A stretch of DNA of 64,000 nt from Kitasatospora paranensis (GTDB taxonomy: Bacteria > Actinomycetota > Actinomycetes > Streptomycetales > Streptomycetaceae): NCBI RefSeq assembly GCF_039544005.1, contig NZ_BAABKV010000001.1, positions 7,130,001-7,194,000 on the forward strand, given 5' to 3'. Shown in pieces: positions 55,328 to 64,000 of the stretch (its first letter is position 1; every line of letters starts with the position of its first letter). A program made the position numbers and the translations under genes. A model generated the notes under the pieces. The model was given only the letters and a program-made list of their open reading frames with translations. It made no database searches and was not told the DNA's origin.

Positions 55328-55956
55328 CAGGCTTCTCCGTTCAGCACCGGGAGGAGGCCCGGCCGGCCGTACGGCTCCATGCCGACCTCCTCGCGCGGCG
55401 GGCCGCCGCGGGCCAGCGCCCGGGCCTCGGCGCGGTCGCGCGGCGAGGGCCCGGGCAGCGTCGCGCAGACCGCCGCCGGCACCCCGGCGTAGGGGGTGTC
55501 GGCCTCGGCGAGGGCGAGCCGCAGCAGCTCCAGTCCGGCGCGGTGCTCCGTCAGCAGGTCGGTGCAGCCGGTCGCCGCGCCGAACTCCAGCACGGCGGGC
55601 AGGAAGTCGGGCAGCTCCCGGCCGTCGAACTCCAGGCCGTGCGCCCGGTAGGCCTCCTTGAACCGCACCAGCGAGCTGCCCCGGCGGCGGGTGTCGCCGT
55701 CCCGCCACCAGCTCAGGTGGAGGCAGTGCCGGTTGCGGAAGTCGAAGACCTGCACGTAGTGGGCGGCGAGGTCGGCGGGCGGCGTGGCGGCGGCGTACGC
55801 CAGGAAGGGCCGCAGCAGGCCGGCGGCCCGGCCGGCCAGGCCGTCCACCGCCGCCCGCACCAGGGGCAGCCGCGCGAGGAACTCCGCGTCCGGGTAGACC
55901 AGGCAGTGCGCGGCCGCCTGGTACAGGACGGCGCGGTCGCGGTCGGTGCCGCTCAC
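55327..55956 (-). CDS. narJ: Nitrate reductase delta chaperone
   Basis: A 209-aa TorD/NarJ-family chaperone required for molybdenum cofactor insertion into NarG. Landmarks are VLYQAAAHCLVYPDAEF, YVQVFDFRNRHCLHLSWW and GDTRRRGSSLVRFKEAYRAH. It is not part of the final complex. Overlaps narH by 4 bp upstream and narI by 1 bp downstream. Confidence 0.93.
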   Translation of the reverse strand: MSGTDRDRAVLYQAAAHCLVYPDAEFLARLPLVRAAVDGLAGRAAGLLRPFLAYAAATPPADLAAHYVQVFDFRNRHCLHLSWWRDGDTRRRGSSLVRFKEAYRAHGLEFDGRELPDFLPAVLEFGAATGCTDLLTEHRAGLELLRLALAEADTPYAGVPAAVCATLPGPSPRDRAEARALARGGPPREEVGMEPYGRPGLLPVLNGEA

Positions 55957-57538
55957 GTCTCCTCCTCCTTGTCCGCGGTCTGCCGCCGGCGCAGCAGGTG
56001 GAAGCTCTCCAGCGACACCATCGGGAGCGCCTTGCGCCCCGAGTTCTCGCCGAACGGGCCCGAACCGCCCATGCCGGGGCCGCCGTCGTGGTCGAGGCTG
56101 CAGCCGTCGGGCAGTGCGGCCTCCTCCAGCCGCCGTGCGTCACCGGCGGCGGCGGTCGGGATCACGTAGCGGTCCTCGTACTTGGCGACGGCCAGCAACC
56201 GGTGCATGGCCTCCAGTTCGTCGCCGGTGAGGCCGACCGCGGCGCCGATCGCCGGATCCGGCGGCTCGTTCAGGTTGAGCCGGCGCATGTGCGCGCGCAT
56301 CGCGGCCAGCCGCTCCAGCGAGGCCCGGACAGGCCCGGTGTCGCCCGCGGTGAACAGCTCCGCGAGGTACTCCAGCGGGATGCGCAGGGTGTCGATGGCG
56401 CCGAAGAGGTTCCCGGCGTCCTCGCCGTCGAAGCCGGTCTCGGTCAGCGCCTCCACCACCGGGGAGAGCGGCGGGATGTACCAGACCATCGGCAGGGTGC
56501 GGTACTCGGGATGCAGCGGCAGCGCCAGCCGGTAGGTGGAGACGAGGGCCCGCACGGGTGAGCGCCGCGCCGCCTCCACCCAGGCGTACGGGACGCCGTC
56601 GCGTTCGGCCGCCCGCCGCACCGCCGGGTCCTCCGGATCCAGGAAGACGCCCAACTGGGCCTCGTACAGGGCGGTGTCGTCCTCGACGGAGGCGGCGGCG
56701 GTGACCGCGTCGGCGTCGTACAGCAGGACACCGAGGTAGCGCAGCCGCCCGACGCAGGTCTCCGAGCAGACGGTCGGCAGTCCGACCTCGATCCGCGGGT
56801 AGCAGAAGGTGCACTTCTCGGCCTTGCCGGTGCGGTGGTTGAAGTAGACCTTCTTGTAGGGGCACCCGCTGACGCACTGGCGCCAGCCCCGGCAGTGGTC
56901 CTGGTCGACCAGGACGATGCCGTCCTCCTCCCGCTTGTACATCGCGCCGGACGGGCAGGCGGCGACGCACGCCGGGTTGAGGCAGTGCTCGCAGATCCGC
57001 GGCAGGTAGAACATGAAGGTCTGCTCGAAGGCGAACCGCACCTTCTCGGCGGCCTTCTCCCGGGTCCGGGCCACCATCGGGTCGGCGTCGCCGTGTTCGG
57101 TCGCGCCGCCGAGGTTGTCGTCCCAGTTGGCGCTCCACTCGATGGTCATCGGCTCGCCGGTGAGCAGCGAGCGCGGCGACGCCACCGGGAAGTCCTCGCC
57201 CAGCGGGGCGTTGACCAGCGTGCGGTAGTCGTAGCTCCAGGGCTCGTAGTAGTCCTTGATCCCGGGCAGCACCGGATTGGCGAAGATCCGCGCCAGCCGC
57301 TGGATCCGGCCCCCGAGCGGAGATTGAGGCGCCCGCGGCGGTCCAGGCCCCAGCCGCCGCGCCACCGGTCCTGGTCCTCCCAGCGCCGCGGGTAGCCCTG
57401 ACCGGGCCGGGTCTCGACGTTGTTGAACCACACGTACTCGGTACCGCTGCGGTTCGTCCAGGTCTGCTTGCAGGTGACCGAACAGGTGTGGCAGCCGATG
57501 CACTTGTCGAGGTTCATGACCATCGCCAGCTGCGCCAT
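55953..57538 (-). CDS. narH: Nitrate reductase beta subunit (frameshifted)
   Basis: Reconstructed as 528 aa carrying four Fe-S clusters: CIGCHTCSVTCK (residues about 14-25), CEHCLNPACVAACPSG, then CRGWRQCVSGCPYKKVYF (the Trp in place of Cys is the NarH hallmark) and KAEKCTFCYPR. The frame breaks near 57318 (G5 run with one missing base). The N-terminal MAQLAMVMNLD is read in a different frame from the body. Start ATG 57538 is 5 bp after the narG stop. Confidence 0.93.
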
Positions 57539-57543
57539 GACCC

Positions 57544-60500
57544 TCACGAGTACTGCACCTCCTGGGAACGGCGGCGGATCACGGTGACCTCGTCGCGCTG
57601 GTTGCCGGTCGGGCCGAGGTAGTTGAACGCCCAGCTCAGCTGGGCGTAGCCGCCGATCAGGTGGGTGGGTTTGAGGATCAGCCGGGTGAGCGAGTTGTGG
57701 ATCCCGCCGCGCCGGCCGGTGGTCTCCGTCAGGGGGACGGCCACCGTGCGCTCCTGGGCGTGGTGCATGTAGACCGTCCCGCGTGGCATCCGGTGCGAGA
57801 CCACGGCGCGGGCCACCACCACGCCGTTGCGGTTGACCGCCTCCACCCACTCGTTGTCGCGGACCCCGATGGCGTCGGCGTCCTGCGGCGACATCCAGAT
57901 CAGCTGTCCGCCGCGGGAGAGCGCGAGCATGAAGAGGTTGTCCTGGTACTCGGAGTGGATCGACCACTTGTTGTGCGGGGTGAGGTAGCGGACGGTCACC
58001 TCCCGCTGCCCGTCTGGTCCGAGGGCCGGTTCGCCGAACAGCCGGTGCATGTCGAGCGGGGGCCGGAACACCGGCAGCGCCTCGCCGAGTTCGTGGATCC
58101 AGTCGTGGTCGAGGAAGAACTGCTGGCGGCCGGTGAGGGTGTGCCAGGGCTTGAGGTGCTCGGTGTTCTGGGTGAACGCCGTGTAGCGGCGGCCGCCGGA
58201 CTCGCTGCCCGACCACTCGGGCGAGGTGATCACCGGTACGGGCTCGGCCTGGGTGTCGGCGTAGCGGACCCGCTTGCCCTCGTGCTCGGTCGCGAGCTGT
58301 GCGAGCAGGGTCCCGGTGCGCTCCTCCAGGGCCCGGAAGCCCTGAACGGCCAGCCGCCCGTTGGTCGTTCCCGACAGCGCGAGGATGGTGTCGGCGGCCT
58401 TGACGGCGGTGTCGAGCAGCGGGCGGCCGTCCGCGGGTCCGCCGCGGGCGGTGCCGTTGAGGGCCCGCAGGGTCTCGATCTCCTCGTCGGGGTGCAGCGT
58501 CAGGCCCTTGGCGGGCAGGCCCAGCCGTTCGGCCAGCGGCCCGAGCGCGGCCATCTTGGCGCCGATCGCGGTGTAGTCGCGTTCGACGACCGTCAGGTTG
58601 GGCATCGTCCGGCCGGGGACGGGCTCGCACTCGCCGCGGCGCCAGTCCGCCGCCACTCCGCCCGGCTGGGCGACCTCGCCCGGGGTGTCGTGCTGCAGCG
58701 GGGTGGCCACCAGGTCCCGGCGGGTGTCCAGGTGCCCGTGGGCGAGTTCGCTCAGCCGCTGCGCGATGGCGTGGAAGGCGTCGAAATCGGTGCGGGCCTG
58801 CCAGGGCGGGTCGACGGCGGGGGTGAAGGCGTGCACGAAGGGGTGCATGTCGGTGGTCGACAGGTCGTGCTTCTCGTACCAGGTGGCCGCCGGCAGGGTC
58901 ACGTCGGAGAGCAGGGTCGAGGAGGTCATCCGGAAGTCCAGCGACAGCAGCAGGTCCAACTTGCCCTCGGGGGCCTGCTCGTGCCAGGTCACGTCGCGCG
59001 GCCGCAGGTGTTCGGGGGCCTCCTCGGCGCGCAGCGAGGAGTGGGTGCCGAGCAGGTGCCGGGTGAAGTACTCGGCGCCCTTGGCGGAGGAGCCCAGCAG
59101 GTTGGCCCGCCACAGGGTCAGCACCCGCGGCCAGTTCTGCGGGGCGTCCGGGTCCTCGCAGGCGAACTTCAGTGTCCCGGCCCGCAGTCCCTCCACCGCG
59201 GCGGCGACCGGGTCCTCGGCGTCGGCGAGGTCCAGCGGGTTGCGGTCGAAGGTCGGGTAGGACGGCATCCATCCCGAACGGGCCGCCTGCGCCAGGCAGT
59301 CGGCGCCGGTCATGCCCGCGAAGCGGCCCTCGCCGAGCGGCGAGGCCAGCACGTCGGCGGCGAACCGGTCGTAGCGCCACTGGTCGGAGTGCAGGAAGAA
59401 GAAACCCGTGCCGATCATCTGGCGCGGCGGCCGCGACCAGTCGGAGGCACTGGCCAGCGTCGCCCAGCCGGTGGACGGACGGCACTTCTCCTGGCCGACG
59501 TAGTGCGCCCAGCCGCCGCCGTTGCGGCCCTGGCAGCCGGTGAGCTGGAGCAGGGCGAGGAACGCCCGGTAGATCGTCTCCGAGTGGAACCAGTGGTTGG
59601 TCCCGGCCCCCATGAGGATCATGCAGCGGCCCTCGGACTGCTCGGCCGTCCGCGCGAACTCCCGGGCGATCCGTACGCAGGCCGCGGCCGGCACCGAGGT
59701 GTGCACCTCCTGCCAGCCGGGGGTGCCCGGGTTCTCCGGGTCCTCGTACGAGGCGGGCCAGTGGCCGGGCAGGCCCTCCCGGCCGACCCCGTACTGGGCC
59801 AGCAGCAGGTCGAAGACGGTGGTGACGAGCGGCCCGTCCGGCCCGCCGAGCCGGCGGGCGGGCACCCCGCGGCGCACCACGTCGCCGCGGCCCTGCCCGT
59901 GCGGGCCGCCCTCGGTGTCGAACCGCGGCAGCAGGACCTCCACGGGCACCGCCGCGGCGTCGCCGTGCAGCGAGAGGACGGGGTCGAGGTCGCCCAGGTC
60001 GAGGTTCCACCGCCCCTTGCCGGACTCCGTCCAGCGGAAGCCGATCGAGCCGCCCGGGACGGCGGGCGCGCCGGTCGCCGCGTCCAGCACCACCGTCTTC
60101 CAGTCGGCGCCCTCGCCGTCGTCCCCGAGGTCGGCGGCGCGCAGGAACTTGTGCGGCACCCGGGCGCCGTCCTTCTCCGCCAGCGTCACCAGGAACGGCA
60201 GGTCGGTGAAGCGCCGGACGTAGTCGGCGAAGAACGGCACCTCGCGTTCCACGAAGCACTCGCGGAGGATCACGTGGCCCATCGCCACGGCGAGCGCGCC
60301 GTCCGTGCCGGGATGCGGGTGCAGCCACTCGTCGGCGAACTTGGCGTTGTCCGCGTAGTCCGGTGCGACCACCACGACCTTCTGCCCGCGGTACCGGGCC
60401 TCCGCCATCCAGTGCGCGTCCGGCGTGCGGGTCACCGGCACGTTGGAGCCCCACATGATCAGGTAGGCCGCGTCCCACCAGTCCCCGGACTCCGGGACGT

Positions 60501-61293
60501 CCGTCTGGTCGCCGAACACCTGCGGTGAGGCGACCGGCAGATCCGCGTACCAGTCGTAGAACGACAGCATGGGCGCGCCGATCAGCGACATGAATCGGGC
60601 GCCCGCGGCGTGCGAGACCATCGACATCGCCGGGATCGGCGAGAAGCCCGCGACCCGGTCGGGGCCGTGCGCCTTGATGGTGTGCACGTGGGCGGCGGCG
60701 ACGATCTCGACCGCCTCCTCCCAGCCCGCGCGGACCAGACCGCCCTTGCCGCGTGCCTGCTGGTAGCGGCGGCGGCGCTGCGGGTCGGCCTGGATGTCGG
60801 CCCAGGCCAGCACCGGGTCGCCGAGCCGATCCCGGGCCTCCCGGTACATCTCCAGCAGGACGCCGCGCACGTACGGGTAGCGGACCCGGGTCGGTGAGTA
60901 GGTGTACCAGGAGAAGGCGGCGCCGCGCGGGCAGCCGCGCGGCTCGTACTCGGGGCGGTCGGGGCCCACCGAGGGGTAGTCCGTCGCCTGGGTCTCCCAG
61001 GTGATGATGCCGTCCTTGACGTACACCTTCCACCGGCAGGAGCCGGTGCAGTTGACGCCATGGGTGGAGGTGACGACCTTGTCGTGGCTCCAGCGGTCCC
61101 GGTAGAAGGTGTCTCCCGCGCGGCCGCCGGTGAGGCGCACGCTGTGCAGGTCGGCGGGGGTCTCGGCGCGCCGGAAGAACCGTCCGCTCGCAAGCAGCAG
61201 GGCCGCCGGTTCCGCGGCGGTGCCCCGGTGGCCGGCCCGGTCCGCGGGGTCGGCCGGATCTGCCCGTCCGGGGCGCTGACGATCATCCACCAT
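57544..61293 (-). CDS. narG: Nitrate reductase alpha subunit
   Basis: A 1249-aa molybdopterin-guanine-dinucleotide enzyme reducing nitrate to nitrite. The N-terminal HGVNCTGSC binds the FS0 cluster (His plus Cys ligands). Other signatures are CPRGAAFSWY, MWGSNVPVTRTPDAHW, CQGRNGGGWAHYVGQEK and DLSTTDMHPFVHAFTPAVDP. Full family length. First gene of narGHJI, with a divergent anion-transporter gene 192 bp away. Confidence 0.96.
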   Translation of the reverse strand: MVDDRQRPGRADPADPADRAGHRGTAAEPAALLLASGRFFRRAETPADLHSVRLTGGRAGDTFYRDRWSHDKVVTSTHGVNCTGSCRWKVYVKDGIITWETQATDYPSVGPDRPEYEPRGCPRGAAFSWYTYSPTRVRYPYVRGVLLEMYREARDRLGDPVLAWADIQADPQRRRRYQQARGKGGLVRAGWEEAVEIVAAAHVHTIKAHGPDRVAGFSPIPAMSMVSHAAGARFMSLIGAPMLSFYDWYADLPVASPQVFGDQTDVPESGDWWDAAYLIMWGSNVPVTRTPDAHWMAEARYRGQKVVVVAPDYADNAKFADEWLHPHPGTDGALAVAMGHVILRECFVEREVPFFADYVRRFTDLPFLVTLAEKDGARVPHKFLRAADLGDDGEGADWKTVVLDAATGAPAVPGGSIGFRWTESGKGRWNLDLGDLDPVLSLHGDAAAVPVEVLLPRFDTEGGPHGQGRGDVVRRGVPARRLGGPDGPLVTTVFDLLLAQYGVGREGLPGHWPASYEDPENPGTPGWQEVHTSVPAAACVRIAREFARTAEQSEGRCMILMGAGTNHWFHSETIYRAFLALLQLTGCQGRNGGGWAHYVGQEKCRPSTGWATLASASDWSRPPRQMIGTGFFFLHSDQWRYDRFAADVLASPLGEGRFAGMTGADCLAQAARSGWMPSYPTFDRNPLDLADAEDPVAAAVEGLRAGTLKFACEDPDAPQNWPRVLTLWRANLLGSSAKGAEYFTRHLLGTHSSLRAEEAPEHLRPRDVTWHEQAPEGKLDLLLSLDFRMTSSTLLSDVTLPAATWYEKHDLSTTDMHPFVHAFTPAVDPPWQARTDFDAFHAIAQRLSELAHGHLDTRRDLVATPLQHDTPGEVAQPGGVAADWRRGECEPVPGRTMPNLTVVERDYTAIGAKMAALGPLAERLGLPAKGLTLHPDEEIETLRALNGTARGGPADGRPLLDTAVKAADTILALSGTTNGRLAVQGFRALEERTGTLLAQLATEHEGKRVRYADTQAEPVPVITSPEWSGSESGGRRYTAFTQNTEHLKPWHTLTGRQQFFLDHDWIHELGEALPVFRPPLDMHRLFGEPALGPDGQREVTVRYLTPHNKWSIHSEYQDNLFMLALSRGGQLIWMSPQDADAIGVRDNEWVEAVNRNGVVVARAVVSHRMPRGTVYMHHAQERTVAVPLTETTGRRGGIHNSLTRLILKPTHLIGGYAQLSWAFNYLGPTGNQRDEVTVIRRRSQEVQYS

Positions 61294-61485
61294 GAACCAC
61301 CATCAAACGGACCTTTCGCCCGAGCGGGTGGGAGGCGCGCCGAGGGGTCGCCCCGTCGCCGCGTGCCTGCCCGGCGACGTCCGTGCGCCTGCCCGGCGCC
61401 TGCCTGGCGACCGCCGGGCGACGGTGGGACGGCCCCGGGCGCGCCCGGGGCCGACAACCGTGCCGCGTGGCGCGCTTCTGCCACC

Positions 61486-62436
61486 ATGGGGATCATGAAC
61501 CCCGTGTCGGCCCGCTGGTGGGCCGGACTCCCGCCGGCGGCCGGCGCCGTCGTGATGGCCACCGGCATCATCTCCGTCGGCCTGGAACTGCTCGGCCACT
61601 CCGCCGCGTCGGTGGTCGCACTGGTCCTCGCCGGCGCCGTCTGGCTTGTCCTCGCGGCCGACTTCGCCGTCCGGCTGGTCCGCGACCGCGGCGGCTGGAC
61701 GACGCTGGCCCGCACCCCGCCGGCGCTCACCGCGGTCGCCGCGACCTGCGTGCTCGGGACCCGGCTCTCGCTGCTCGGTTGGCACGCCACCGCCGGCGTC
61801 CTGCTGGCCCTATCGGCCGTCCTGTGGCCGGTGCTCCTGTACGCCGTCATGCGGCACTGGAAGCGGCCCATGCCCGGCGCGGCGTTCCTGGTCTGCGTGG
61901 CCACCCAGGGGCTTGCCGTCCTCGCCGGCACCCTCGCGCTCGCCGGTTGCGGCGACTGGCTCGGCCGGGCCGCCCTGGTGCTGTTCTGCCTCGGTCTGCT
62001 GCTCTACCTGGAGGCGCTGGCCCGCTTCGACCCGCGCCAGGTGTGGCTGGGCGCCGGCGACCAGTGGATCGCCGCCGGTGCGCTCGCCATCTCGGCGCTG
62101 GCCGGCTCGAAGCTGGTCGCCTCCGCGCTGTGGTCGCCGGGCGTGCACAACGCGCTGCGGACGACCACGCTCGTCCTGCTGGCCGTCGACCTCGGTGCCT
62201 ATGCGCTGCTGCTCGCCGCGGAGCTCGTCCGGCCGCGACCGCGCTACGACGTCCGGCGCTGGTCCACCGTCTTCCCGCTCGGCATGAGCGCCGTCGCCGC
62301 GCTCTCCACCGCCACGGCCGCGCACGTCGCCGGGCTGCGCACGGTCGGCGAGGTCCTGCTCTGGGTGGCCGTGGCCGGGTGGCTGCTCACCGCCGCGGGC
62401 CTGGTCCGCACCGCCACCCGCGCGGAGGACTCCTGA
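61486..62436 (+). CDS. SLAC1/TehA-family anion transporter
   Basis: A 316-aa protein with about nine to ten hydrophobic helices of the TDT (tellurite resistance/dicarboxylate transporter, SLAC1) family: GLPPAAGAVVMATGIISVGL (typical first helix), PVLLYAVMRHWKRP and FPLGMSAVAALSTAT. Starts at ATG 61486 or 61495. Divergent from narG, it could move nitrate or nitrite, but tellurite or dicarboxylate is equally possible from sequence alone. Confidence 0.82.
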   Translation: MGIMNPVSARWWAGLPPAAGAVVMATGIISVGLELLGHSAASVVALVLAGAVWLVLAADFAVRLVRDRGGWTTLARTPPALTAVAATCVLGTRLSLLGWHATAGVLLALSAVLWPVLLYAVMRHWKRPMPGAAFLVCVATQGLAVLAGTLALAGCGDWLGRAALVLFCLGLLLYLEALARFDPRQVWLGAGDQWIAAGALAISALAGSKLVASALWSPGVHNALRTTTLVLLAVDLGAYALLLAAELVRPRPRYDVRRWSTVFPLGMSAVAALSTATAAHVAGLRTVGEVLLWVAVAGWLLTAAGLVRTATRAEDS

Positions 62437-62469
62437 CGGTGCGTCAGGTACGTGTCGTGCGGCCGCCCG

Positions 62470-62808
62470 TCATCCGGCCGCGGCCGGACCGCTCTCGTAG
62501 GCCGTCACGATCGAGTCGAGCAGGCCGGGGTAGCGCCCTTCGAGGTCCTCGTCGCGCAGCATCGTCCACCGGCGGTTGCCGTCCTCCCGCTGGCGGATGA
62601 CCCCGGCCTCGCGCAGCACCCGGAAGTGGTGGGTGAGCGTGGACGGCGCGACCTCCACCGGGAAGGTGCCGCAGGCGCGTTCGGGCGCACCGCGCAGGGT
62701 GCGGACGATCGTCATCCGGGTCGGGTCGGAGAGCGCGTGCAGGATGTCCAGCACCTGGAACTCCTCCGGCTCCGGGTGGGCGAGCGCCCTGCGCTGCGAT
62801 CTCGGCAT
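62470..62808 (-). CDS. ArsR-like winged-helix regulator
   Basis: A 112-aa regulator: LDILHALSDPTRMTIVRTLR (ArsR start), APSTLTHHFRVLREAGVIRQ (recognition helix) and GNRRWTMLRDEDLEGRYPGL. Only one cysteine, so a metal-sensing role is unlikely. It faces the quinone oxidoreductase gene, with a perfect palindrome in between that it probably binds. Confidence 0.9.
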   Translation of the reverse strand: MPRSQRRALAHPEPEEFQVLDILHALSDPTRMTIVRTLRGAPERACGTFPVEVAPSTLTHHFRVLREAGVIRQREDGNRRWTMLRDEDLEGRYPGLLDSIVTAYESGPAAAG

Positions 62809-62854
62809 CTCCGACCTTCTCCTTCGACATCCATCGTACGTTCATGGTACTACT

Positions 62855-62870
62855 TTCGTCGTACGACGAA
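62855..62870. promoter_or_regulatory. Perfect 16-bp palindrome, ArsR-like operator
   Basis: TTCGTCGTACGACGAA lies in the 88-bp spacer between the divergent ArsR and oxidoreductase genes. Weaker CGTACG and TCGAACG copies flank it. Confidence 0.65.
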
Positions 62871-62896
62871 CATCGAACGTCGAATCGGGAGGCACC

Positions 62897-63886
62897 ATGC
62901 GCACGTTGATGATGACCGGGCCGTCGCAGGGAGTGGACGGCACCGAGATCCGCGAGATCGCCGAACCCCGGCCGGGCCCGGGCGAGGTGACCATCGACGT
63001 CGCGTACGCCGGGATCAACTTCGTCGATGTGATGGTCCGCCGCGGCGACACCGGGTACAGCGGTGGCTGGCCGCACGCACCGGGCGCCGAGGTGTCGGGG
63101 ACCGTCCGGGAGGTCGGCCCCGGCGTCGACGGCCTGACGGTGGGGCAGCGGGTGGCCGCCTACACCGGGAGCGGCGGCCTGGCGGAGGTGGCCGTCGCGC
63201 GGGCCGAGCGCACCGTGCCGGTGCCGGACGCGGTGCCGTCGGCCGTCGCGGCGGCGGCCCCGCTCATGCTCACGACCGCGCTGCTGCTGCTCACGGACGC
63301 CGCCCGGTTCCGGCCCGGCGACACCGTGCTGGTGCACTCGGCCAGCGGCGGCGTGGGAAGCGCCGTCGCCCAGCTCGTCCCGGCGCTCGGCGGCGGCCTG
63401 CGGGTCGGCACCGTGGGCCGCCCCGAGAAGGTCGCCTCGGCGCTCAAGAGCGGGTACGACCTGGCGGTGGCGCGGGGCGGGGACCTGGCCGGGGCGGTGC
63501 GGGCGGCCACCGGCGGCGCAGGGGCGGACATCGTGCTCGACCCGCTGGGCACCACGATGCTGGAGACCGACCTGGCCGTCACGGCGCCCGGCGGACGGAT
63601 CGTGCTGTTCGGCAACGCGGGCGGCGCCGAGCAGGCCCCGCTGCCGTCGTTCGGCCGGCTGATGGGCGGCAACGTCGCCATCGGCGGCTTCAGCGTCAGC
63701 GGCCTGTGGGCCACCGCGCCGCAGCGGGCCGCGGCCGGGCTGCGCCGGGTCCTCGGTCTGATCGCCGAGGGCCGGCTGGAGGCCGCGCCCGCCGAGGCCG
63801 GCTCGCTCGCGGAGGTGCCCGCCGTGCACCAGCTGCTCGCCGAGGGCCGCGGCGAGGGCAAGTACGTCGCCCGCGTCCGGGGCTGA
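62897..63886 (+). CDS. Quinone oxidoreductase-like MDR protein
   Basis: A 329-aa zinc-independent MDR reductase: VAYAGINFVDVMVRRGD, HAPGAEVSGTVREVGPGVDG, NADPH-binding HSASGGVGSAVAQL and GGRIVLFGNAGGAE. It lacks the structural-zinc cysteines. It is expected to reduce quinones with NADPH. GGGAGG before ATG 62897 is the ribosome-binding site. Probably repressed by the divergent ArsR-like regulator. Confidence 0.92.
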   Translation: MRTLMMTGPSQGVDGTEIREIAEPRPGPGEVTIDVAYAGINFVDVMVRRGDTGYSGGWPHAPGAEVSGTVREVGPGVDGLTVGQRVAAYTGSGGLAEVAVARAERTVPVPDAVPSAVAAAAPLMLTTALLLLTDAARFRPGDTVLVHSASGGVGSAVAQLVPALGGGLRVGTVGRPEKVASALKSGYDLAVARGGDLAGAVRAATGGAGADIVLDPLGTTMLETDLAVTAPGGRIVLFGNAGGAEQAPLPSFGRLMGGNVAIGGFSVSGLWATAPQRAAAGLRRVLGLIAEGRLEAAPAEAGSLAEVPAVHQLLAEGRGEGKYVARVRG

Positions 63887-63925
63887 CCCGGCCGGGCGGC
63901 TGCGCGTCGGCCGCACGGGGACGCG

Positions 63926-63963
63926 CCCGGGGCGGGGGCGGCCTGTCGGGCCCCCGCCCCGGG
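63926..63963. terminator. Bidirectional terminator
   Basis: A perfect 14-bp GC stem (left arm 63926-63939) with a 10-nt loop, 39 bp past the oxidoreductase stop and 5 bp from the stop of the converging edge gene. Confidence 0.75.
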
Positions 63964-63968
63964 CGGCG

Positions 63969-64000
63969 TCACCGTCCGCCGTTGACCACCGCGCTGGAGA
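63969..64000 (-). CDS. Partial gene end at window edge
   Basis: A minus-strand frame ends SSAVVNGGR-stop at 63969, like the C-terminus of a short-chain dehydrogenase. Only ten codons are visible, so the identity is a guess. Confidence 0.3.
   Translation of the reverse strand, partial: SSAVVNGGR

Overview
The window is high-GC actinobacterial DNA, most likely from a Streptomycetaceae chromosome (Streptomyces or Kitasatospora). The evidence is the strong G/C third-position bias, GTG/TTG starts, a secreted Ala/Lys/Asp-rich transglycosylase, an RsbU-like phosphatase with a fused kinase domain, a CebR-type operator and family content typical of that group. No rRNA, tRNA or CRISPR was seen.

Layout. 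1-8.9 kb: DUF1345 end, DUF2071 protein, a truncated malate synthase facing a truncated ScfR/RamB-type regulator, ABM, PH-like and VOC proteins, a VKOR/DsbA-like disulfide pair, a CHAD protein and a family-5 uracil-DNA glycosylase. 9-17 kb: SPFH and CBS proteins, secreted GDSL esterase, large FAD/Fe-S oxidoreductase, HIT-like protein, family-2 glycosyltransferase, secreted transglycosylase. 17.8-20.9 kb: membrane metallophosphoesterase, then a TetR gene divergent from an NAD(P)-binding epimerase with two matching operators. 21-25 kb: a two-gene peptide-assembly operon, an MbtH-A-T-reductase synthetase overlapping a leucyl/phenylalanyl-tRNA transferase homologue. 25-35.9 kb: GGDEF-EAL protein, phospholipase D-like protein, M1 aminopeptidase, TPR and DUF1876 proteins, PP2C/HATPase sensor phosphatase, SRPBCC protein. 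36-40.9 kb: a Bcr/CflA efflux gene and a MarR gene separated by a Tn3-like element of about 2.9 kb with 45-bp inverted ends, carrying a CGNR regulator, an MFS transporter and transposase debris. 41-50 kb: orphan sugar-binding lipoprotein with CebR-like boxes, GNAT and NodB proteins, GGCT, AlkB, and a DrrAB-type ABC operon with DUF4097 and ribbon-helix-helix genes. 50-64 kb: psuG with a PfkB kinase, secreted propeller-like protein, class C serine hydrolase, narGHJI, a SLAC1/TehA transporter, an ArsR regulator and a quinone oxidoreductase.

How genes work together. The 21-25 kb pair is the most notable system. The adenylation-domain pocket suggests a cationic amino acid. Canonical L/F-transferases add Leu or Phe to N-terminal Arg or Lys, and a terminal reductase releases an aldehyde. 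The pair could therefore make a leupeptin-like peptide aldehyde using aminoacyl-tRNA. narGHJI forms a complete respiratory nitrate reductase operon.

Quality warning. At least 16 sites in 14 genes are best explained by one missing base each. Nearly all lie in G/C runs, and restoring the base gives a whole number of codons. These look like sequencing or assembly errors rather than true pseudogenes, so frameshifted genes are given as single reconstructed CDS.
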